A stretch of 64,000 nt of DNA from an uncultured Roseobacter sp. (GTDB lineage: Bacteria > Pseudomonadota > Alphaproteobacteria > Rhodobacterales > Rhodobacteraceae), in assembly GCA_947488305.1 (NCBI GenBank), contig CANKZM010000004.1, positions 563,501 to 627,500 on the forward strand, given 5' to 3'. The position numbers and the translations under genes were made by a program. Shown piece after piece: positions 36,859 to 46,768 of this stretch. Each line of letters opens with the position of its first letter. Within the stretch, counting starts at the first letter, position 1. The notes under the pieces were generated by a model that was not told the origin of the DNA, searched no databases, and saw nothing but the letters and a program-made list of their open reading frames with translations.

Positions 36859-37395
36859 GCGTTCCAGATTGTCATCCACAAGCGCGCGCTGTGTGCGGGT
36901 AAGCTGCTGGTGCCGGGGATAGATTGGGTCGTCACGATCATTCACGATGGGGGTATGCCAATTGTCCGTTGTGTCAAAGAAGTGCTGAACGCCACTCTCG
37001 CCATAGACCTCATGGAAGCCCTGGACCACAACATCCAAGTAGCTCAACAGGATGACATGGGTTGCGCTGTCCTTCATGTGGGCGGGGTCAACGGCGTAGA
37101 CTGCAATCTCCGGCGGAGAGTTCAGCTGATGCTCTACCTGATCTGACGCAGCAAGCCGCGCATATCCGCCCTCGCGCGCATCGAGGGCCGCCCAGTCAGC
37201 GCCGGGCACAGCAGCGATCAACCCCTTGATGCTGTGTCCGGGTGCGCGTACGCCCGTCAGCAGAACAACGCCGTAGCGTGGCGTTGCCACCCAAGCGCGC
37301 CGCCATCCATTCAGTGTCGCAGGCTGTGGATCGGGGTAGTCGTGGCTTTTTGTGTTCACAAGGCTGCCGTAGCCGAAAAAGTAGGGATCTTTCAT
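36805..37395 (-). CDS. Gamma-glutamylcyclotransferase-like protein
   Basis: A 196-residue protein of the GGCT/AIG2-like fold. The substrate motif YFFGYGSLVNTKSHDYP is at residues 4-20, and the catalytic Glu is probably in ALDAREGGYARL. Relatives release 5-oxoproline from gamma-glutamyl dipeptides or glutathione; specificity is not readable. The C-terminal 18 codons overlap the MATE gene on the other strand. Its promoter must lie in the 340-base gap that also holds the glycine riboswitch, so the two are divergently transcribed. Confidence 0.85.
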   Translation of the reverse strand: MKDPYFFGYGSLVNTKSHDYPDPQPATLNGWRRAWVATPRYGVVLLTGVRAPGHSIKGLIAAVPGADWAALDAREGGYARLAASDQVEHQLNSPPEIAVYAVDPAHMKDSATHVILLSYLDVVVQGFHEVYGESGVQHFFDTTDNWHTPIVNDRDDPIYPRHQQLTRTQRALVDDNLERLSAQMKQRHEAPLSPKF

Positions 37396-37455
37396 CGTCG
37401 CCTCAGAACTTGCACGGCTTTCAGATAATTCGCCCCTCCGAAGATCACAAGGGAC

Positions 37456-37484
37456 TTGACCGCCTTGTCTACAAATGCATACCG
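37456..37484 (+). promoter_or_regulatory. Candidate promoter of the glycine riboswitch and gcv operon
   Basis: TTGACC (37456-37461), a 17-base spacer and ATACCG (37479-37484) lie just upstream of the first aptamer. The -35 is strong and the -10 weak. The implied start near 37490 would place the riboswitch at the 5' end of the message. Confidence 0.4.
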
Positions 37485-37499
37485 TAGCGCCACTTCCCC

Positions 37500-37652
37500 A
37501 CGGGAGAACTGGCCGATTGCCAGTGCCGAAGGAGCAACCGCCCCGGAAACTCTCAGGCGACCGGACCGAGGAGAAGCAAGAACTCTGGAGAGAGATGCGC
37601 CAGCCGCGTCCGCCGAAGGGATAACGATCTCAGGCGAAAAGACAGAGGGGGC
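37500..37652 (+). promoter_or_regulatory. Tandem glycine riboswitch
   Basis: Two glycine aptamers in series. The first runs from CGGGAGAACT through TGCCGAAGGAGCAA to AACTCTCAGGC (about 37500-37560). The second runs from CTCTGGAGAGAG through GCCGAAGGG to ATCTCAGGCGAAAAGACAGAG (about 37583-37650, quoted end trimmed to its core CTCAGGCGAAAAGACAGAG). GGAGA, CCGAAGG and CTCAGGC are the conserved elements of the gcvT aptamer. Glycine binding is expected to turn on the downstream glycine-cleavage genes. Confidence 0.95.
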
Positions 37653-37688
37653 ATTCTTGGGTGGCTGCTAGGCCACGCGCGGAATGCC
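37650..37688 (+). promoter_or_regulatory. Expression-platform hairpin of the glycine riboswitch
   Basis: An outer stem pairs GGCATTC (37650-37656) with GAATGCC (37682-37688); an inner stem pairs GTGGC (37661-37665) with GCCAC (37672-37676). It starts at the end of the second aptamer and ends 47 bases before gcvT. There is no U-run, so it may work through translation or Rho rather than as an intrinsic terminator. Confidence 0.6.
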
Positions 37689-37734
37689 GATGTTTGCCTG
37701 AAGACAGCAACGCCGGCACTGGATTGGAGGCCGG

Positions 37735-38859
37735 ATGAGCGATTTAAACCGAACGCCGCTGTTTGAGCTGCATGAGAGCATGGATGCCAAGATGGTGCCC
37801 TTTGCGGGGTATGCAATGCCTGTGCAGTACCCGCTGGGCGTCATGAAAGAACACCTGCACACCCGAGAGAAAGCCGGTCTGTTTGACGTCAGCCACATGG
37901 GGCAGGTGATTCTGTCCGGGCCATCGTGGGAGGCCGTGGCACTTGGCTTCGAGGCGCTTGTCCCACAGGACGTTCTGGGATTGGCCGATGGACGTCAGCG
38001 GTACGGGTTTTTCACCAATGATGAGGGTGGGATCGAAGACGATCTGATGTTTGCCCGGCGTGGTGATGACCTGTTCGTTGTCATCAACGCGGCCTGCAAG
38101 GAAGGCGATCTCGCCCTGATGCGCGCAGGCTTACCGGATGAGATAATATTGACCGAGTTGCAGGACCGCGCCTTGATCGCCTTGCAGGGACCGGTCGCTG
38201 GTAGTGTCATTGCCACGCTTGATCCGCGCGCGGCGGACATGCGGTTCATGGATGTGTGTGATCTGTCCTTGAGTGGGCATTCGGTCTGGGCATCGCGCTC
38301 CGGATACACGGGCGAAGACGGGTTTGAGATTTCTGTCGCTGCCGATGAAGCGGAATCGCTTGCAAGGCGTCTGATCAATGATGCGGATGTGGCCGCCATC
38401 GGGCTGGGCGCGCGCGACAGCCTGCGCCTCGAAGCAGGCCTGTGTCTTTACGGCAATGACATTGACGCAACAACAGGGCCGATTTCGGCGGGTCTGATCT
38501 GGGCCATGCAGAAAGTGCGCAGACCAGGTGGGGATCGTGCGGGCGGGTTCCCGGGGTCGGACATCATCTTTGCAGAGATGTCGGATGGGCCGCAGCAAAA
38601 ACGCGTGGGATTGCGCCCGTCCGGGCGGGCGCCGATGCGGGACGGGGTTGTGCTCTTTGCCGATGAAACGAGCTCAGACCCAATCGGGAAAGTCACGTCT
38701 GGTGGTTTTGGACCATCGTTTCAGGGACCGGTCGCCATGGGTTATGTGGCGTCCGAACATTCGGCTACGGGCACGACCCTTTGGGGGGAAGTACGAGGCA
38801 AACGCATGGCCGTCGAGGTCGCAGACCTTCCGTTCATTCCAGCGCGATTCAAGCGATAA
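37735..38859 (+). CDS. gcvT: Aminomethyltransferase (glycine cleavage T protein)
   Basis: GcvT transfers the methylene group from the aminomethyl-lipoyl H protein to tetrahydrofolate, releasing ammonia. The protein is 374 residues. Visible family elements are [24 protein letters not shown], the folate-domain [13 protein letters not shown] and [20 protein letters not shown]. It is the first gene of gcvT-gcvH-gcvP, directly behind the glycine riboswitch. Confidence 0.97.
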   Translation: MSDLNRTPLFELHESMDAKMVPFAGYAMPVQYPLGVMKEHLHTREKAGLFDVSHMGQVILSGPSWEAVALGFEALVPQDVLGLADGRQRYGFFTNDEGGIEDDLMFARRGDDLFVVINAACKEGDLALMRAGLPDEIILTELQDRALIALQGPVAGSVIATLDPRAADMRFMDVCDLSLSGHSVWASRSGYTGEDGFEISVAADEAESLARRLINDADVAAIGLGARDSLRLEAGLCLYGNDIDATTGPISAGLIWAMQKVRRPGGDRAGGFPGSDIIFAEMSDGPQQKRVGLRPSGRAPMRDGVVLFADETSSDPIGKVTSGGFGPSFQGPVAMGYVASEHSATGTTLWGEVRGKRMAVEVADLPFIPARFKR

Positions 38860-38876
38860 TCAAGAGGAGATCAAAC

Positions 38877-39236
38877 ATGAAATTCACCGAAGAACACGAA
38901 TGGTTGCGCGCTGATGGCGACGAGATCGTGGTGGGCATCACCACCCACGCCGCAGAGCAATTGGGGGATGTGGTGTTCGTGGAACTGCCCGAAGAAGGTA
39001 CGACCGTCAGCAAGGATGATGAAGTTGTCGTAATCGAAAGCGTCAAGGCCGCAAGCGATATTCTCGCACCAATTGATGGCGAGATTACTGAAGTGAACAG
39101 CGCGCTTACCGACAACCCGGGTGCGATCAACGAAGATCCGCAGGGTGAAGCATGGTTCTTCAAGATGAAAGCCAGCGATCCGTCGCAGATGGACGAATTC
39201 ATGGATGAAGCGGGATACCAGGCTTTTATCGCCTGA
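38877..39236 (+). CDS. gcvH: Glycine cleavage system H protein
   Basis: The 119-residue lipoyl carrier that shuttles the aminomethyl group between P, T and L proteins. The lipoylated lysine is in [10 protein letters not shown] near residue 60. The N-terminus [13 protein letters not shown] and the GEAWFFKMK segment are typical. The frame is open 32 codons upstream inside gcvT, but AAGAGGAG directly before the ATG at 38877 fixes the start. It lies 17 bases after gcvT. Confidence 0.98.
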   Translation: MKFTEEHEWLRADGDEIVVGITTHAAEQLGDVVFVELPEEGTTVSKDDEVVVIESVKAASDILAPIDGEITEVNSALTDNPGAINEDPQGEAWFFKMKASDPSQMDEFMDEAGYQAFIA

Positions 39237-39313
39237 TCCGCGGGCGTTCGCCGGGGTCTCCCGGCATGGAAAACGCTGAGTTTTGAATGAGGTTTGCCTG
39301 AAGGGAGCCAACC

Positions 39314-42163
39314 ATGGTTTTTACGCCAACCGAATATCTGCCGTATGATTTTGCCAACCGCCGTCATATCGGTCCCTCACCTGTTGAGATTTCCGATATG
39401 CTTGCGGTGCTTGATGTCGACAGTGTGGAAGCGCTGATAGACGACACGGTTCCAAAGGCGATCCGCCAAAAAGAACCTCTGGCGTTTGGCAAGGCCATGT
39501 CAGAGCGAGAAGTCCTGGAGTTTTTGCGCCGGGTTTCGAGCAAAAACCGGGTTTTGACCTCGCTGATCGGGCAGGGGTATCACGGGACAGTCACGCCCCC
39601 CGCCATCCTGCGCAATATCCTTGAAAACCCGGCATGGTATACGGCCTATACCCCTTACCAGCCCGAGATTTCGCAGGGCCGGCTGGAAGCGCTCTTGAAT
39701 TTCCAGACAATGGTCTGTGATCTCACGGGATTGGAGGTGGCAAATGCGTCGTTGCTGGACGAAGCGACAGCCTGCGCCGAAGCAATGACCATGGCGCAAC
39801 GCGTTGCCAAATCCAAAGCGACAGCGTTTTTCGTCGACCGGGACTGCCATCCGCAGAACATCGCCGTGATCAAAACGCGCGCCGCTCCGCTCGGGATCAA
39901 GGTTATCGTGGGCAACCCGGCCAAGATGGACGCCAGCAAGGTCTTTGGCGCGATTTTCCAATATCCGGGTACATACGGTCACGTCCACGATTTCACGGAC
40001 CATATGGCAGCACTGCATGAGAACAAGGCGATTGGCATCGTCTCAGCCGACCCGTTGGCGTTGACCCTGCTGAAAGAACCGGGTGCGATGGGCGCCGATA
40101 TCGCGGTCGGATCGACCCAACGTTTCGGGGTGCCAGAAGGGTACGGCGGCCCGCATGCCGCATACATGGCCTGTCGTGATGCCTATAAGCGCGCAATGCC
40201 AGGCCGAATTGTCGGTGTGTCGGTCGACAGCCATGGGCACCGCGCATACCGGCTGTCCCTGCAAACGCGCGAACAGCATATCAGACGTGAAAAAGCGACC
40301 TCGAACGTTTGTACGGCGCAGGCATTGCTGGCCGTTATGGCGTCCATGTACGCGGTTTTCCACGGCCCGGAAGGGTTGAAAGCCATCGCACAACGAATCC
40401 ACCGCAAGACCGTCCGGCTGGCCAAGGGTCTGGAAGAGGCCGGCTTCAAGGTCGATCCAAAGGCGTGTTTTGACACGATCACAGTCGATGTCGGCCCCTT
40501 ACAATCAGCGGTCATGAAGTCCGCCGTTGACGAGGGCATAAACCTGCGTCGGGTGGGCGAACGCCGCGTCGGCATCACGCTGGATGAACGGTGCAAGCCC
40601 GCAACGCTTGAGGCGGTTTGGCGCGCGTTCGGGATCGTCAAGAAGGACTGTGACTTCAGCCCTGACTACCGTTTCCCCGAGGAAATGCTGCGCAGTACCG
40701 ACTACCTGACCCACCCGATCTTTCACATGAACCGGGCGGAGACTGAAATGATGCGCTACATGCGGCGTCTCGCCGACCGGGACCTCGCGCTGGACCGGGC
40801 GATGATCCCGCTCGGGTCCTGCACCATGAAGCTGAATTCTGCTGCTGAGATGATGCCGGTAAGTTGGCGGGAGTTTTCGCTGCTGCATCCCTTTGCGCCT
40901 GCAGATCAGGCCGAAGGCTACCGGCACATGATCGAGGATCTTAGCAGCAAGCTGTGCCAGATCACAGGCTATGACGCGATCTCCATGCAGCCCAACTCCG
41001 GCGCGCAGGGCGAATACGCGGGTCTACTGACGATTGCCGGATATCACCGGTCCAATGGGCAAGGGCACCGCAATATCTGCCTTATCCCGATGAGCGCACA
41101 TGGCACCAACCCCGCCTCCGCGCAGATGGTGGGATGGAAAGTTGTTCCGGTAAAATCGGCGGCAAACGGTGACATTGATCTGGAAGACTTTGAGACAAAA
41201 GCCCAGCAACATAGCGACAATCTTGCAGCCTGTATGATTACCTACCCTTCTACGCACGGCGTTTTTGAGGAAACGGTGACCGAGGTCACACGGATTACCC
41301 ATGCGCATGGGGGTCAGGTTTATATCGATGGCGCGAACATGAACGCGATGGTCGGGCTCAGCCGGCCGGGCGATCTGGGCGGGGATGTGAGCCATCTAAA
41401 CCTGCACAAGACCTTCTGCATTCCGCACGGTGGCGGTGGCCCCGGCATGGGGCCGATTGGCGTCAAGGAGCATTTGGTGCCCTTCCTGCCAAAACCCGCG
41501 CATGAAGACACGGCATCTGGTGCGGTCTCCGCAGCACCCTTTGGCTCCCCATCATTGCTGCCGATCAGTTGGTCTTATTGTCTGATGATGGGCGGGGAAG
41601 GCCTTACGCAAGCGACTCGGGTGGCCATTCTGAACGCCAACTACATTGCCAAGCGGCTCGAAGGGGCTTTTGAGGTGCTCTACCGGGGGCCGACCGGACG
41701 GGTCGCGCATGAATGCGTGCTGGACGTCCGTCCATTTGAGGAATCGGCAGGCGTGTCAGTTGAAGACATTGCCAAACGTCTGATCGACTGCGGTTTCCAT
41801 GCACCAACCATGAGCTGGCCTGTTGCAGGCACGTTGATGGTCGAGCCAACCGAGAGCGAGACCAAGGCGGAGCTGGATCGCTTCTGCGATGCCATGCTGG
41901 CCATCCGTGCCGAGATTGCGGACATTGAAGAGGGTCGGATCGACGCGGCGAATAATCCTCTGAAGAACGCGCCTCACACGGTGGAAGATCTGGTCAGTAC
42001 ATGGGAGCGCCCCTACACACGCGATCAGGGGTGTTTCCCGCCTGGTGCGTTCCGGGTCGACAAGTACTGGCCGCCCGTCAATCGGGTCGACAATGTGCAT
42101 GGCGACCGCCACCTGATCTGCACCTGCCCGCCGATGGACGACTATGCGGAAGCGGCGGAATAG
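39314..42163 (+). CDS. gcvP: Glycine dehydrogenase (aminomethyl-transferring), P protein
   Basis: GcvP is the PLP enzyme that decarboxylates glycine and loads the aminomethyl group on GcvH. At 949 residues it is the fused one-chain form with two homologous halves. The PLP lysine lies in [20 protein letters not shown] (about residues 693-712). The N-terminus [18 protein letters not shown] and the C-terminal [15 protein letters not shown] are family hallmarks. The gcvH-gcvP gap is 77 bases. A strong terminator follows. The L protein gene is not in the window. Confidence 0.98.
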   Translation: MVFTPTEYLPYDFANRRHIGPSPVEISDMLAVLDVDSVEALIDDTVPKAIRQKEPLAFGKAMSEREVLEFLRRVSSKNRVLTSLIGQGYHGTVTPPAILRNILENPAWYTAYTPYQPEISQGRLEALLNFQTMVCDLTGLEVANASLLDEATACAEAMTMAQRVAKSKATAFFVDRDCHPQNIAVIKTRAAPLGIKVIVGNPAKMDASKVFGAIFQYPGTYGHVHDFTDHMAALHENKAIGIVSADPLALTLLKEPGAMGADIAVGSTQRFGVPEGYGGPHAAYMACRDAYKRAMPGRIVGVSVDSHGHRAYRLSLQTREQHIRREKATSNVCTAQALLAVMASMYAVFHGPEGLKAIAQRIHRKTVRLAKGLEEAGFKVDPKACFDTITVDVGPLQSAVMKSAVDEGINLRRVGERRVGITLDERCKPATLEAVWRAFGIVKKDCDFSPDYRFPEEMLRSTDYLTHPIFHMNRAETEMMRYMRRLADRDLALDRAMIPLGSCTMKLNSAAEMMPVSWREFSLLHPFAPADQAEGYRHMIEDLSSKLCQITGYDAISMQPNSGAQGEYAGLLTIAGYHRSNGQGHRNICLIPMSAHGTNPASAQMVGWKVVPVKSAANGDIDLEDFETKAQQHSDNLAACMITYPSTHGVFEETVTEVTRITHAHGGQVYIDGANMNAMVGLSRPGDLGGDVSHLNLHKTFCIPHGGGGPGMGPIGVKEHLVPFLPKPAHEDTASGAVSAAPFGSPSLLPISWSYCLMMGGEGLTQATRVAILNANYIAKRLEGAFEVLYRGPTGRVAHECVLDVRPFEESAGVSVEDIAKRLIDCGFHAPTMSWPVAGTLMVEPTESETKAELDRFCDAMLAIRAEIADIEEGRIDAANNPLKNAPHTVEDLVSTWERPYTRDQGCFPPGAFRVDKYWPPVNRVDNVHGDRHLICTCPPMDDYAEAAE

Positions 42164-42188
42164 CCATCTGTAGATCGAGACTTTGAAC

Positions 42189-42221
42189 AAGGGCCGCACC
42201 ATCTGGTTGCGGCCCTTTTCT
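42189..42221 (+). terminator. Rho-independent terminator of the gcv operon
   Basis: GGGCCGCA (42191-42198) pairs with TGCGGCCC (42208-42215), followed by TTTTCTATT. It lies about 27 bases after the gcvP stop and also touches the stop codon of the convergent permease gene, so it may serve both. Confidence 0.88.
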
Positions 42222-44736
42222 ATTCCTGTGCCCGCAACACCCGTGCCGGGTGGGCGTTTATGGGGCCCCAGGCGAAGGCGAGACCGGCAATCGTCGTGGC
42301 GAGGATACCGCCGAGTATGATCCCAAATGCCGACGGCCAGATGACGGAAAAACCCGTGTCCAGAATGTAGGCGCTGACAACCCATCCGCCAGTAATACCC
42401 GCCGCAAGTGCTACGATGCCTGCACTGAACCCCAGAAGAGCCGAGCGCAGGGCGAAACTCATCAGGATACTGCGGCGTGACGCACCAAGGGTCTTGAGAA
42501 CGGAGGCCTCATACAGCCGCGCCTGATTACCTGACGCAGCGGCTCCGATCAGTACAAGAAACCCAGTCACCAATGTTGCGGCGGCCCCGTAGGAGGTGGC
42601 AGCGGCAATACTGCCCAAAGCTTCGGCCACGCGGTCGATGGCATCCTTGACTCGAATGGCCGTGATGTTGGGATACTGCGTCGCGAGATCGCGCAATATT
42701 TCTGCCTCCGCCTCTTTTTCGGCATAGACGGTCGAGATGAAACTATGCGGAGCGCCCGAGAGCGCGCTGGGGTTCATGGCGAGAATGAACCCTATTCCAG
42801 CGGTCGAAAAATCAACCTCGCGAAAGCTGGCGATGCTGCCGGTGATGTCGCGCCCCAGAATGTTGATGGTCAGCGCATCCCCGATCTTGAGCCCCATTTC
42901 CGTCGCTTCTTCAGCAGCAAAGCTGATCAGCGGCGGCCCGGTATAGTCCTCTGGCCACCACGCGCCCTCGGTCAGGCGGGTGTTCTCGGGCATGTCGGCG
43001 GAATAGGTCACGCCCCGATCGCCCTGCAGAACCCAGTGGTCGCCTGCGACCTCAGCCGCAGGTTTGTCGTTGATCCGCGTTATGACGCCCCGCAGCATTG
43101 GGGCCGATTGTACGCGTCGGACCGCTGGATCGTTTTCGAGCCGCTCCGAATATCCCTCCATCTGGTCTTTTTGGATGTCCACGAAGAAATAGCTCGGGGC
43201 GACTTCGGGCAGGTTGCCAGTGATGGCATTGCGCAGGTTACCGTCGATCTGACCGACAGCAGCCAGCACGGACAGGCCGAGCCCCAGAGAAAGCACAACG
43301 GAAGTGGCCCCTTCACGCGGGCCAGAGATTGCTGCTAATGCCCACCGCAATCGGGGTCTGCCACGGGTCAGGGCCTTCCCTTTCTTTGACAGAATCCGGA
43401 TCCCGAAAGCCGCCGCAACAAGCAAGAGCAATGCGCCTGCGATCCCACCTGCCGTGTAAAGCGTGAGTGTCCATGTGCCTGAAAACCACCCCGCCAGACC
43501 AAGCAAGACTGCAAGCGCCGCCGCTGTGATGGCAACATAGCGGGGTGCGGGCAGAACCTTGCTGCTGTTCAATGCGTCGCGGAACAGTGTTGCTGCGCGT
43601 ATTTCTTCAGTACGGGCCAGCGGCCAGAGCGTGAATATGAAAGCGGTCAGCAGACCGTAGAGCGCGGCTTCGATCAACGGACCGGGATAGAAGGCGAATT
43701 CCGCCGGAATGGGGAGTTGTGCGGCGATGATTGGCGCAAGCCCTAATGGTAGCAGAGCGCCCAATGTCACGCCCAATATTACGCCCAACACTGACAGAGC
43801 CCCGATTTGCAAGAAGTAGGTCAGAAATATGGTCTGGCGCTCGGCCCCAAGCGTTCTCAACGTCGCAATTACGCTGGTCTTCTGCGACAGGTAGGATTGC
43901 ACCGCTGAGGCAACACCGACACCTCCAACTGCCAGTCCGGACAGACCGACCAGGATCAGGAACGCACCCAGACGGTCGACAAACTCGCTAACGCCTGGTG
44001 CGCCGTTCCGGGCATCTGTCCATCGCACACCGGTATCGGCAAAGGTTGTGGCCGCACGATCTGCTAATGCCGCAAGATCGGTATCAGGTGGTACATCCAA
44101 ACGATACTTGGTCGAAAATAGGGTGCCAGGTGCCAGAAGCGATGAGTTTTCAAGGCTACTTGTGCGCACAATCGTGCGCGGCCCAAGCGCAAAGCCACCG
44201 GCGGCACCGTCCGGTTCGCGCGTGAGGATTGCTGAAAGATGAAAACTCTGCGTGCCCAGGTCAAATTCGTCTCCGACCGACAGGCCCAAACGATCAGCCA
44301 ATACGCGTTCCATCACGGCACCGGGTCGCCCTTCCTGCCCTTGCAGAGCAGCCTCCAACGGCATGTCCGGGTCCAGAACCACTTGCCCGACAAGCGGGTA
44401 CGCCTCATCCACGGCCTTGATTTGTGTCAGAGCGCGTGCATCACCCACAACCGCCATCGAACGGAAATCGACAATCTCGGACACGGCTAGCGCTTCTGCC
44501 TCCATCCAGCTGCGCTCCTCGGGTGTGGCAAAGCGGTAGGTGAAGTCTAGCTCCGCATCGCCACCAAGAAGGGCCGCACCTTCCCGCGCCAAACCGGCCT
44601 CGATGCTGGCGCGTACGGTGCCGATGGCGGCAATGGCTGCGACGCCAAGTGCTAGACACGCCAGAAAAATCCGGAAACCATGTAAGCCGCCACGTAATTC
44701 CCGCAACGCAAATCGAGCAGCAACGCGAAGGTTCAC
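42220..44736 (-). CDS. ABC transporter permease, FtsX-like (YbbP type)
   Basis: An 838-residue membrane protein with an N-terminal helix (about 20-42), a large periplasmic domain and two FtsX-type core blocks (about residues 260-380 and 715-835) joined by further helices near 400-450. The motif SYLSQKTSVIATLRTLGAER and its second copy, LYEASVLKTLGASRRSIL, mark the FtsX fold. With YbbA it forms a MacB/LolCDE-like mechanotransmitter; the usual partner is the TesA-like esterase next door. The start overlaps the ybbA stop by four bases. The substrate is unknown. Confidence 0.9.
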   Translation of the reverse strand: MNLRVAARFALRELRGGLHGFRIFLACLALGVAAIAAIGTVRASIEAGLAREGAALLGGDAELDFTYRFATPEERSWMEAEALAVSEIVDFRSMAVVGDARALTQIKAVDEAYPLVGQVVLDPDMPLEAALQGQEGRPGAVMERVLADRLGLSVGDEFDLGTQSFHLSAILTREPDGAAGGFALGPRTIVRTSSLENSSLLAPGTLFSTKYRLDVPPDTDLAALADRAATTFADTGVRWTDARNGAPGVSEFVDRLGAFLILVGLSGLAVGGVGVASAVQSYLSQKTSVIATLRTLGAERQTIFLTYFLQIGALSVLGVILGVTLGALLPLGLAPIIAAQLPIPAEFAFYPGPLIEAALYGLLTAFIFTLWPLARTEEIRAATLFRDALNSSKVLPAPRYVAITAAALAVLLGLAGWFSGTWTLTLYTAGGIAGALLLLVAAAFGIRILSKKGKALTRGRPRLRWALAAISGPREGATSVVLSLGLGLSVLAAVGQIDGNLRNAITGNLPEVAPSYFFVDIQKDQMEGYSERLENDPAVRRVQSAPMLRGVITRINDKPAAEVAGDHWVLQGDRGVTYSADMPENTRLTEGAWWPEDYTGPPLISFAAEEATEMGLKIGDALTINILGRDITGSIASFREVDFSTAGIGFILAMNPSALSGAPHSFISTVYAEKEAEAEILRDLATQYPNITAIRVKDAIDRVAEALGSIAAATSYGAAATLVTGFLVLIGAAASGNQARLYEASVLKTLGASRRSILMSFALRSALLGFSAGIVALAAGITGGWVVSAYILDTGFSVIWPSAFGIILGGILATTIAGLAFAWGPINAHPARVLRAQE

Positions 44737-45422
44737 TCTGCCGCTTCCTCTAAAGGCGCAATGCGACCATCCGTCAGCCGGATGACGCGATCACATCTGC
44801 TGGCCAGAGTAGTGCTATGGGTAACCAGAACCAGCGTCGCACCATGCCGATCCCTCAGACCGAACAACAAATCAATGATTGCAGCACCATTCGCACCATC
44901 AAGGTTGCCCGTTGGCTCATCCGCCAAAAGGATATCTGGCCGTGGTGCTGCAGCCCGCGCCAAGGCAACCCGCTGCTGTTCACCGCCAGACATTTGGGCT
45001 GGATAGTGGTCCGCACGATGATCAAGACCGACCACAGCGAGTTCCGCCGCAGCCTTGGCATAGGCGTCCTTGTCACCAGCAAGTTCAAGCGGTGTCGCTA
45101 CGTTCTCAAGAGCGGTCATCGTCGGTATCAGATGGAAAGATTGAAAAACCACACCCATGTGATTGCGCCGGAAGCGCGCAAGAGCGTCCTCATTCATTGT
45201 GCCAAGGTCGTGTCCAAGCGCCTGCACTGTTCCACCGGTTGCCTGTTCCAGCCCGCCCATGAGCATCAGCAAAGAGGATTTTCCCGACCCGGAGGGCCCG
45301 ATCAGCCCGAGGCTTTCGCCGCGATACACGTCGAGGCTGATTTTATGTAAGATATCAACACGCCCGGCATTGCCATCAAGCGATAAAGACGCATCTTTCA
45401 GAGTGTAGATTGGGTCTGACAT
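44733..45422 (-). CDS. ABC transporter ATP-binding protein, YbbA type
   Basis: A 229-residue ATPase of the LolD/MacB branch. Walker A is GPSGSGKSSLLMLMGG near residues 40-55, the signature LSGGEQQRVALARA appears as MSGGEQQRVALARA, and Walker B is ILLADEPTGNLD. It is coupled to the FtsX-like permease downstream. It is divergent from the TesA-like gene with only about 50 bases between start codons. In E. coli ybbA, ybbP and tesA are likewise neighbours, which supports a shared envelope-lipid role, an inference from context. Confidence 0.92.
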   Translation of the reverse strand: MSDPIYTLKDASLSLDGNAGRVDILHKISLDVYRGESLGLIGPSGSGKSSLLMLMGGLEQATGGTVQALGHDLGTMNEDALARFRRNHMGVVFQSFHLIPTMTALENVATPLELAGDKDAYAKAAAELAVVGLDHRADHYPAQMSGGEQQRVALARAAAPRPDILLADEPTGNLDGANGAAIIDLLFGLRDRHGATLVLVTHSTTLASRCDRVIRLTDGRIAPLEEAAE

Positions 45423-45474
45423 TGGGGCCGTGAGTTATGCTGCGTACCCCTTGGCATATGGAGCTTGGATCGAG

Positions 45475-46110
45475 ATGCGCAAGGCACTGGTTTGGATTGT
45501 GACTTTTCTTCCGCAAGCTGCGTTGGCAGAAGACGTGGTCATCGCAGCGCTCGGTGATAGCCTGACCCAAGGCTACGGGCTGGTTCAGGAACAGGGATTT
45601 GTCCTGCAGCTTCAAGCGTGGCTGGATGCGAATGACGTTGATGTCAGCCTTATCAACGCGGGCGTCTCAGGAGATACGACCGCAGGGGGTTTGTCGCGCG
45701 TTGGCTGGACGCTTACACCGGATGTGGATGGGATGATCGTGGCGCTGGGCGGCAATGACCTGCTGCGCGGTCTCGACCCGTCTGTCAGTCGCGCCAACAT
45801 CGAAGGGATCCTGCAGGCGGCAGCAGATGCGTCTGTTGACGTGTTGCTCGTCGGGATGCAAGCGCCAGGTAATTTTGGGCCTGACTACAAGTCTGAGTTT
45901 GACGCAATCTACCCTGAGCTCGCAGCGGAATACGGCGTGTTACATGCAGAGAGTTTTTTTGATGGGTTGAATGTCGAGGGAAATGACCCGGCCAGTGTGC
46001 AAGCGTTCATGCAGCCAGATGGCATACATCCAAATGCGGAAGGTGTCTCAAGGATCGTGGAGGCTCTTGGCCCTTTGGTGCAGGAACTGGCCGAAAAAGC
46101 AGCGCGCTAA
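45475..46110 (+). CDS. tesA: Arylesterase/lysophospholipase, TesA-like SGNH hydrolase
   Basis: A 211-residue exported hydrolase with a short signal peptide (residues 1-15, ending AALAE). SGNH blocks are visible: I-GDSLTQGYGL (Ser), NAGVSGDTTAGG (Gly), ALGGNDLLRG (Asn) and PDGIHPNAEG (Asp and His). Such enzymes act on acyl-thioesters, lysophospholipids and aryl esters in the periplasm. ATG at 45475 gives the compact signal peptide; an in-frame start exists 15 codons upstream. Divergent from ybbA. Confidence 0.9.
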   Translation: MRKALVWIVTFLPQAALAEDVVIAALGDSLTQGYGLVQEQGFVLQLQAWLDANDVDVSLINAGVSGDTTAGGLSRVGWTLTPDVDGMIVALGGNDLLRGLDPSVSRANIEGILQAAADASVDVLLVGMQAPGNFGPDYKSEFDAIYPELAAEYGVLHAESFFDGLNVEGNDPASVQAFMQPDGIHPNAEGVSRIVEALGPLVQELAEKAAR

Positions 46111-46118
46111 AACGCGAA

Positions 46119-46145
46119 ACGCGGGCACAAAATATGTGCCCGCGT
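46119..46145. terminator. Bidirectional hairpin between tesA and cspA
   Basis: ACGCGGGCACA (46119-46129) pairs perfectly with TGTGCCCGCGT (46135-46145) around AAATA. It lies nine bases after the tesA stop and 19 bases beyond the cspA stop on the other strand. The minus side continues TTCGCGTTTT, so it is best for cspA, but it can serve both convergent genes. Confidence 0.7.
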
Positions 46146-46163
46146 CTGGAAATCATCTGAAAA

Positions 46164-46370
46164 TCAGGAAAGTTCGATGTTGCCGGCGCTTTCGCGTCCG
46201 TCACGACCTGTTTCGATTTCGAATGTTACTTTCTGGTTGTCTGCCAGACCTGTCAGGCCAGCCCGCTCAACTGCGGAAATATGGACAAAGATGTCTTTTC
46301 CGCCGTTATCGGGGGCAATGAAGCCATAACCTTTGGTTGTGTTGAACCATTTAACGGTGCCAGTGGCCAT
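46164..46370 (-). CDS. cspA: Cold-shock domain protein
   Basis: A 68-residue single-domain cold-shock protein that binds single-stranded nucleic acid. RNP1 is KGYGFIAP and RNP2 is DIFVHISAV, with the N-terminal GTVKWFNTTKGYGF hallmark. TTTTAAAGGAG precedes the ATG. A small stem (CCGCA-TTC-TGCGG) lies just upstream of the ribosome site in the leader, but I see no clear cold-box. The paralogue number is unknown, so the symbol is generic. Confidence 0.95.
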   Translation of the reverse strand: MATGTVKWFNTTKGYGFIAPDNGGKDIFVHISAVERAGLTGLADNQKVTFEIETGRDGRESAGNIELS

Positions 46371-46768
46371 TCCGTTTCTCCTTTAAAATATCTGCCCGCA
46401 GAATGCGGCAGCGTGGCTTAGTCAAAATCAGGTCGTAAACTGTGCCGATTTCAGTCGAGCCGAAAGGAGCAGTGGTCTCTAATTTGTCGCTTCGCACCTC
46501 TTAATTGGACCGAAACCGCAGAAAATCAAGTGAAATAATTGTAAAGGCGTATTTGAATTGTTCTTCGGCAAATTCCCGCTTGGGTGGAGTTTTCCGGGTT
46601 TTGTTTCTGCCGCCGGAACGATTTGGCCCGGAATACGCTGGGATGTTTGCACGTTGCGTGGCGCCGGAAATCACTGCCGCCAACATGCATTTTGCCGATC
46701 AATGGCCGACAAAACCAAATGGTATTTGAACGACGTCAGATATTGACGCCGTCAACAGATCACCCCCG
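46371..46768. other. 398-base gap upstream of cspA: long leader and unassigned AT-rich sequence
   Basis: The part nearest cspA is its probable long 5' leader and promoter region, with the AAAGGAG site and a short stem. The middle (about 46500-46740) is more AT-rich and holds two overlapping open frames of about 61-74 codons on opposite strands (46501-46686 minus and 46505-46729 plus). Neither has a recognisable motif or a good ribosome site, so I do not call a gene. No clear terminator is seen for the gene at 46769-47242. Confidence 0.4.
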
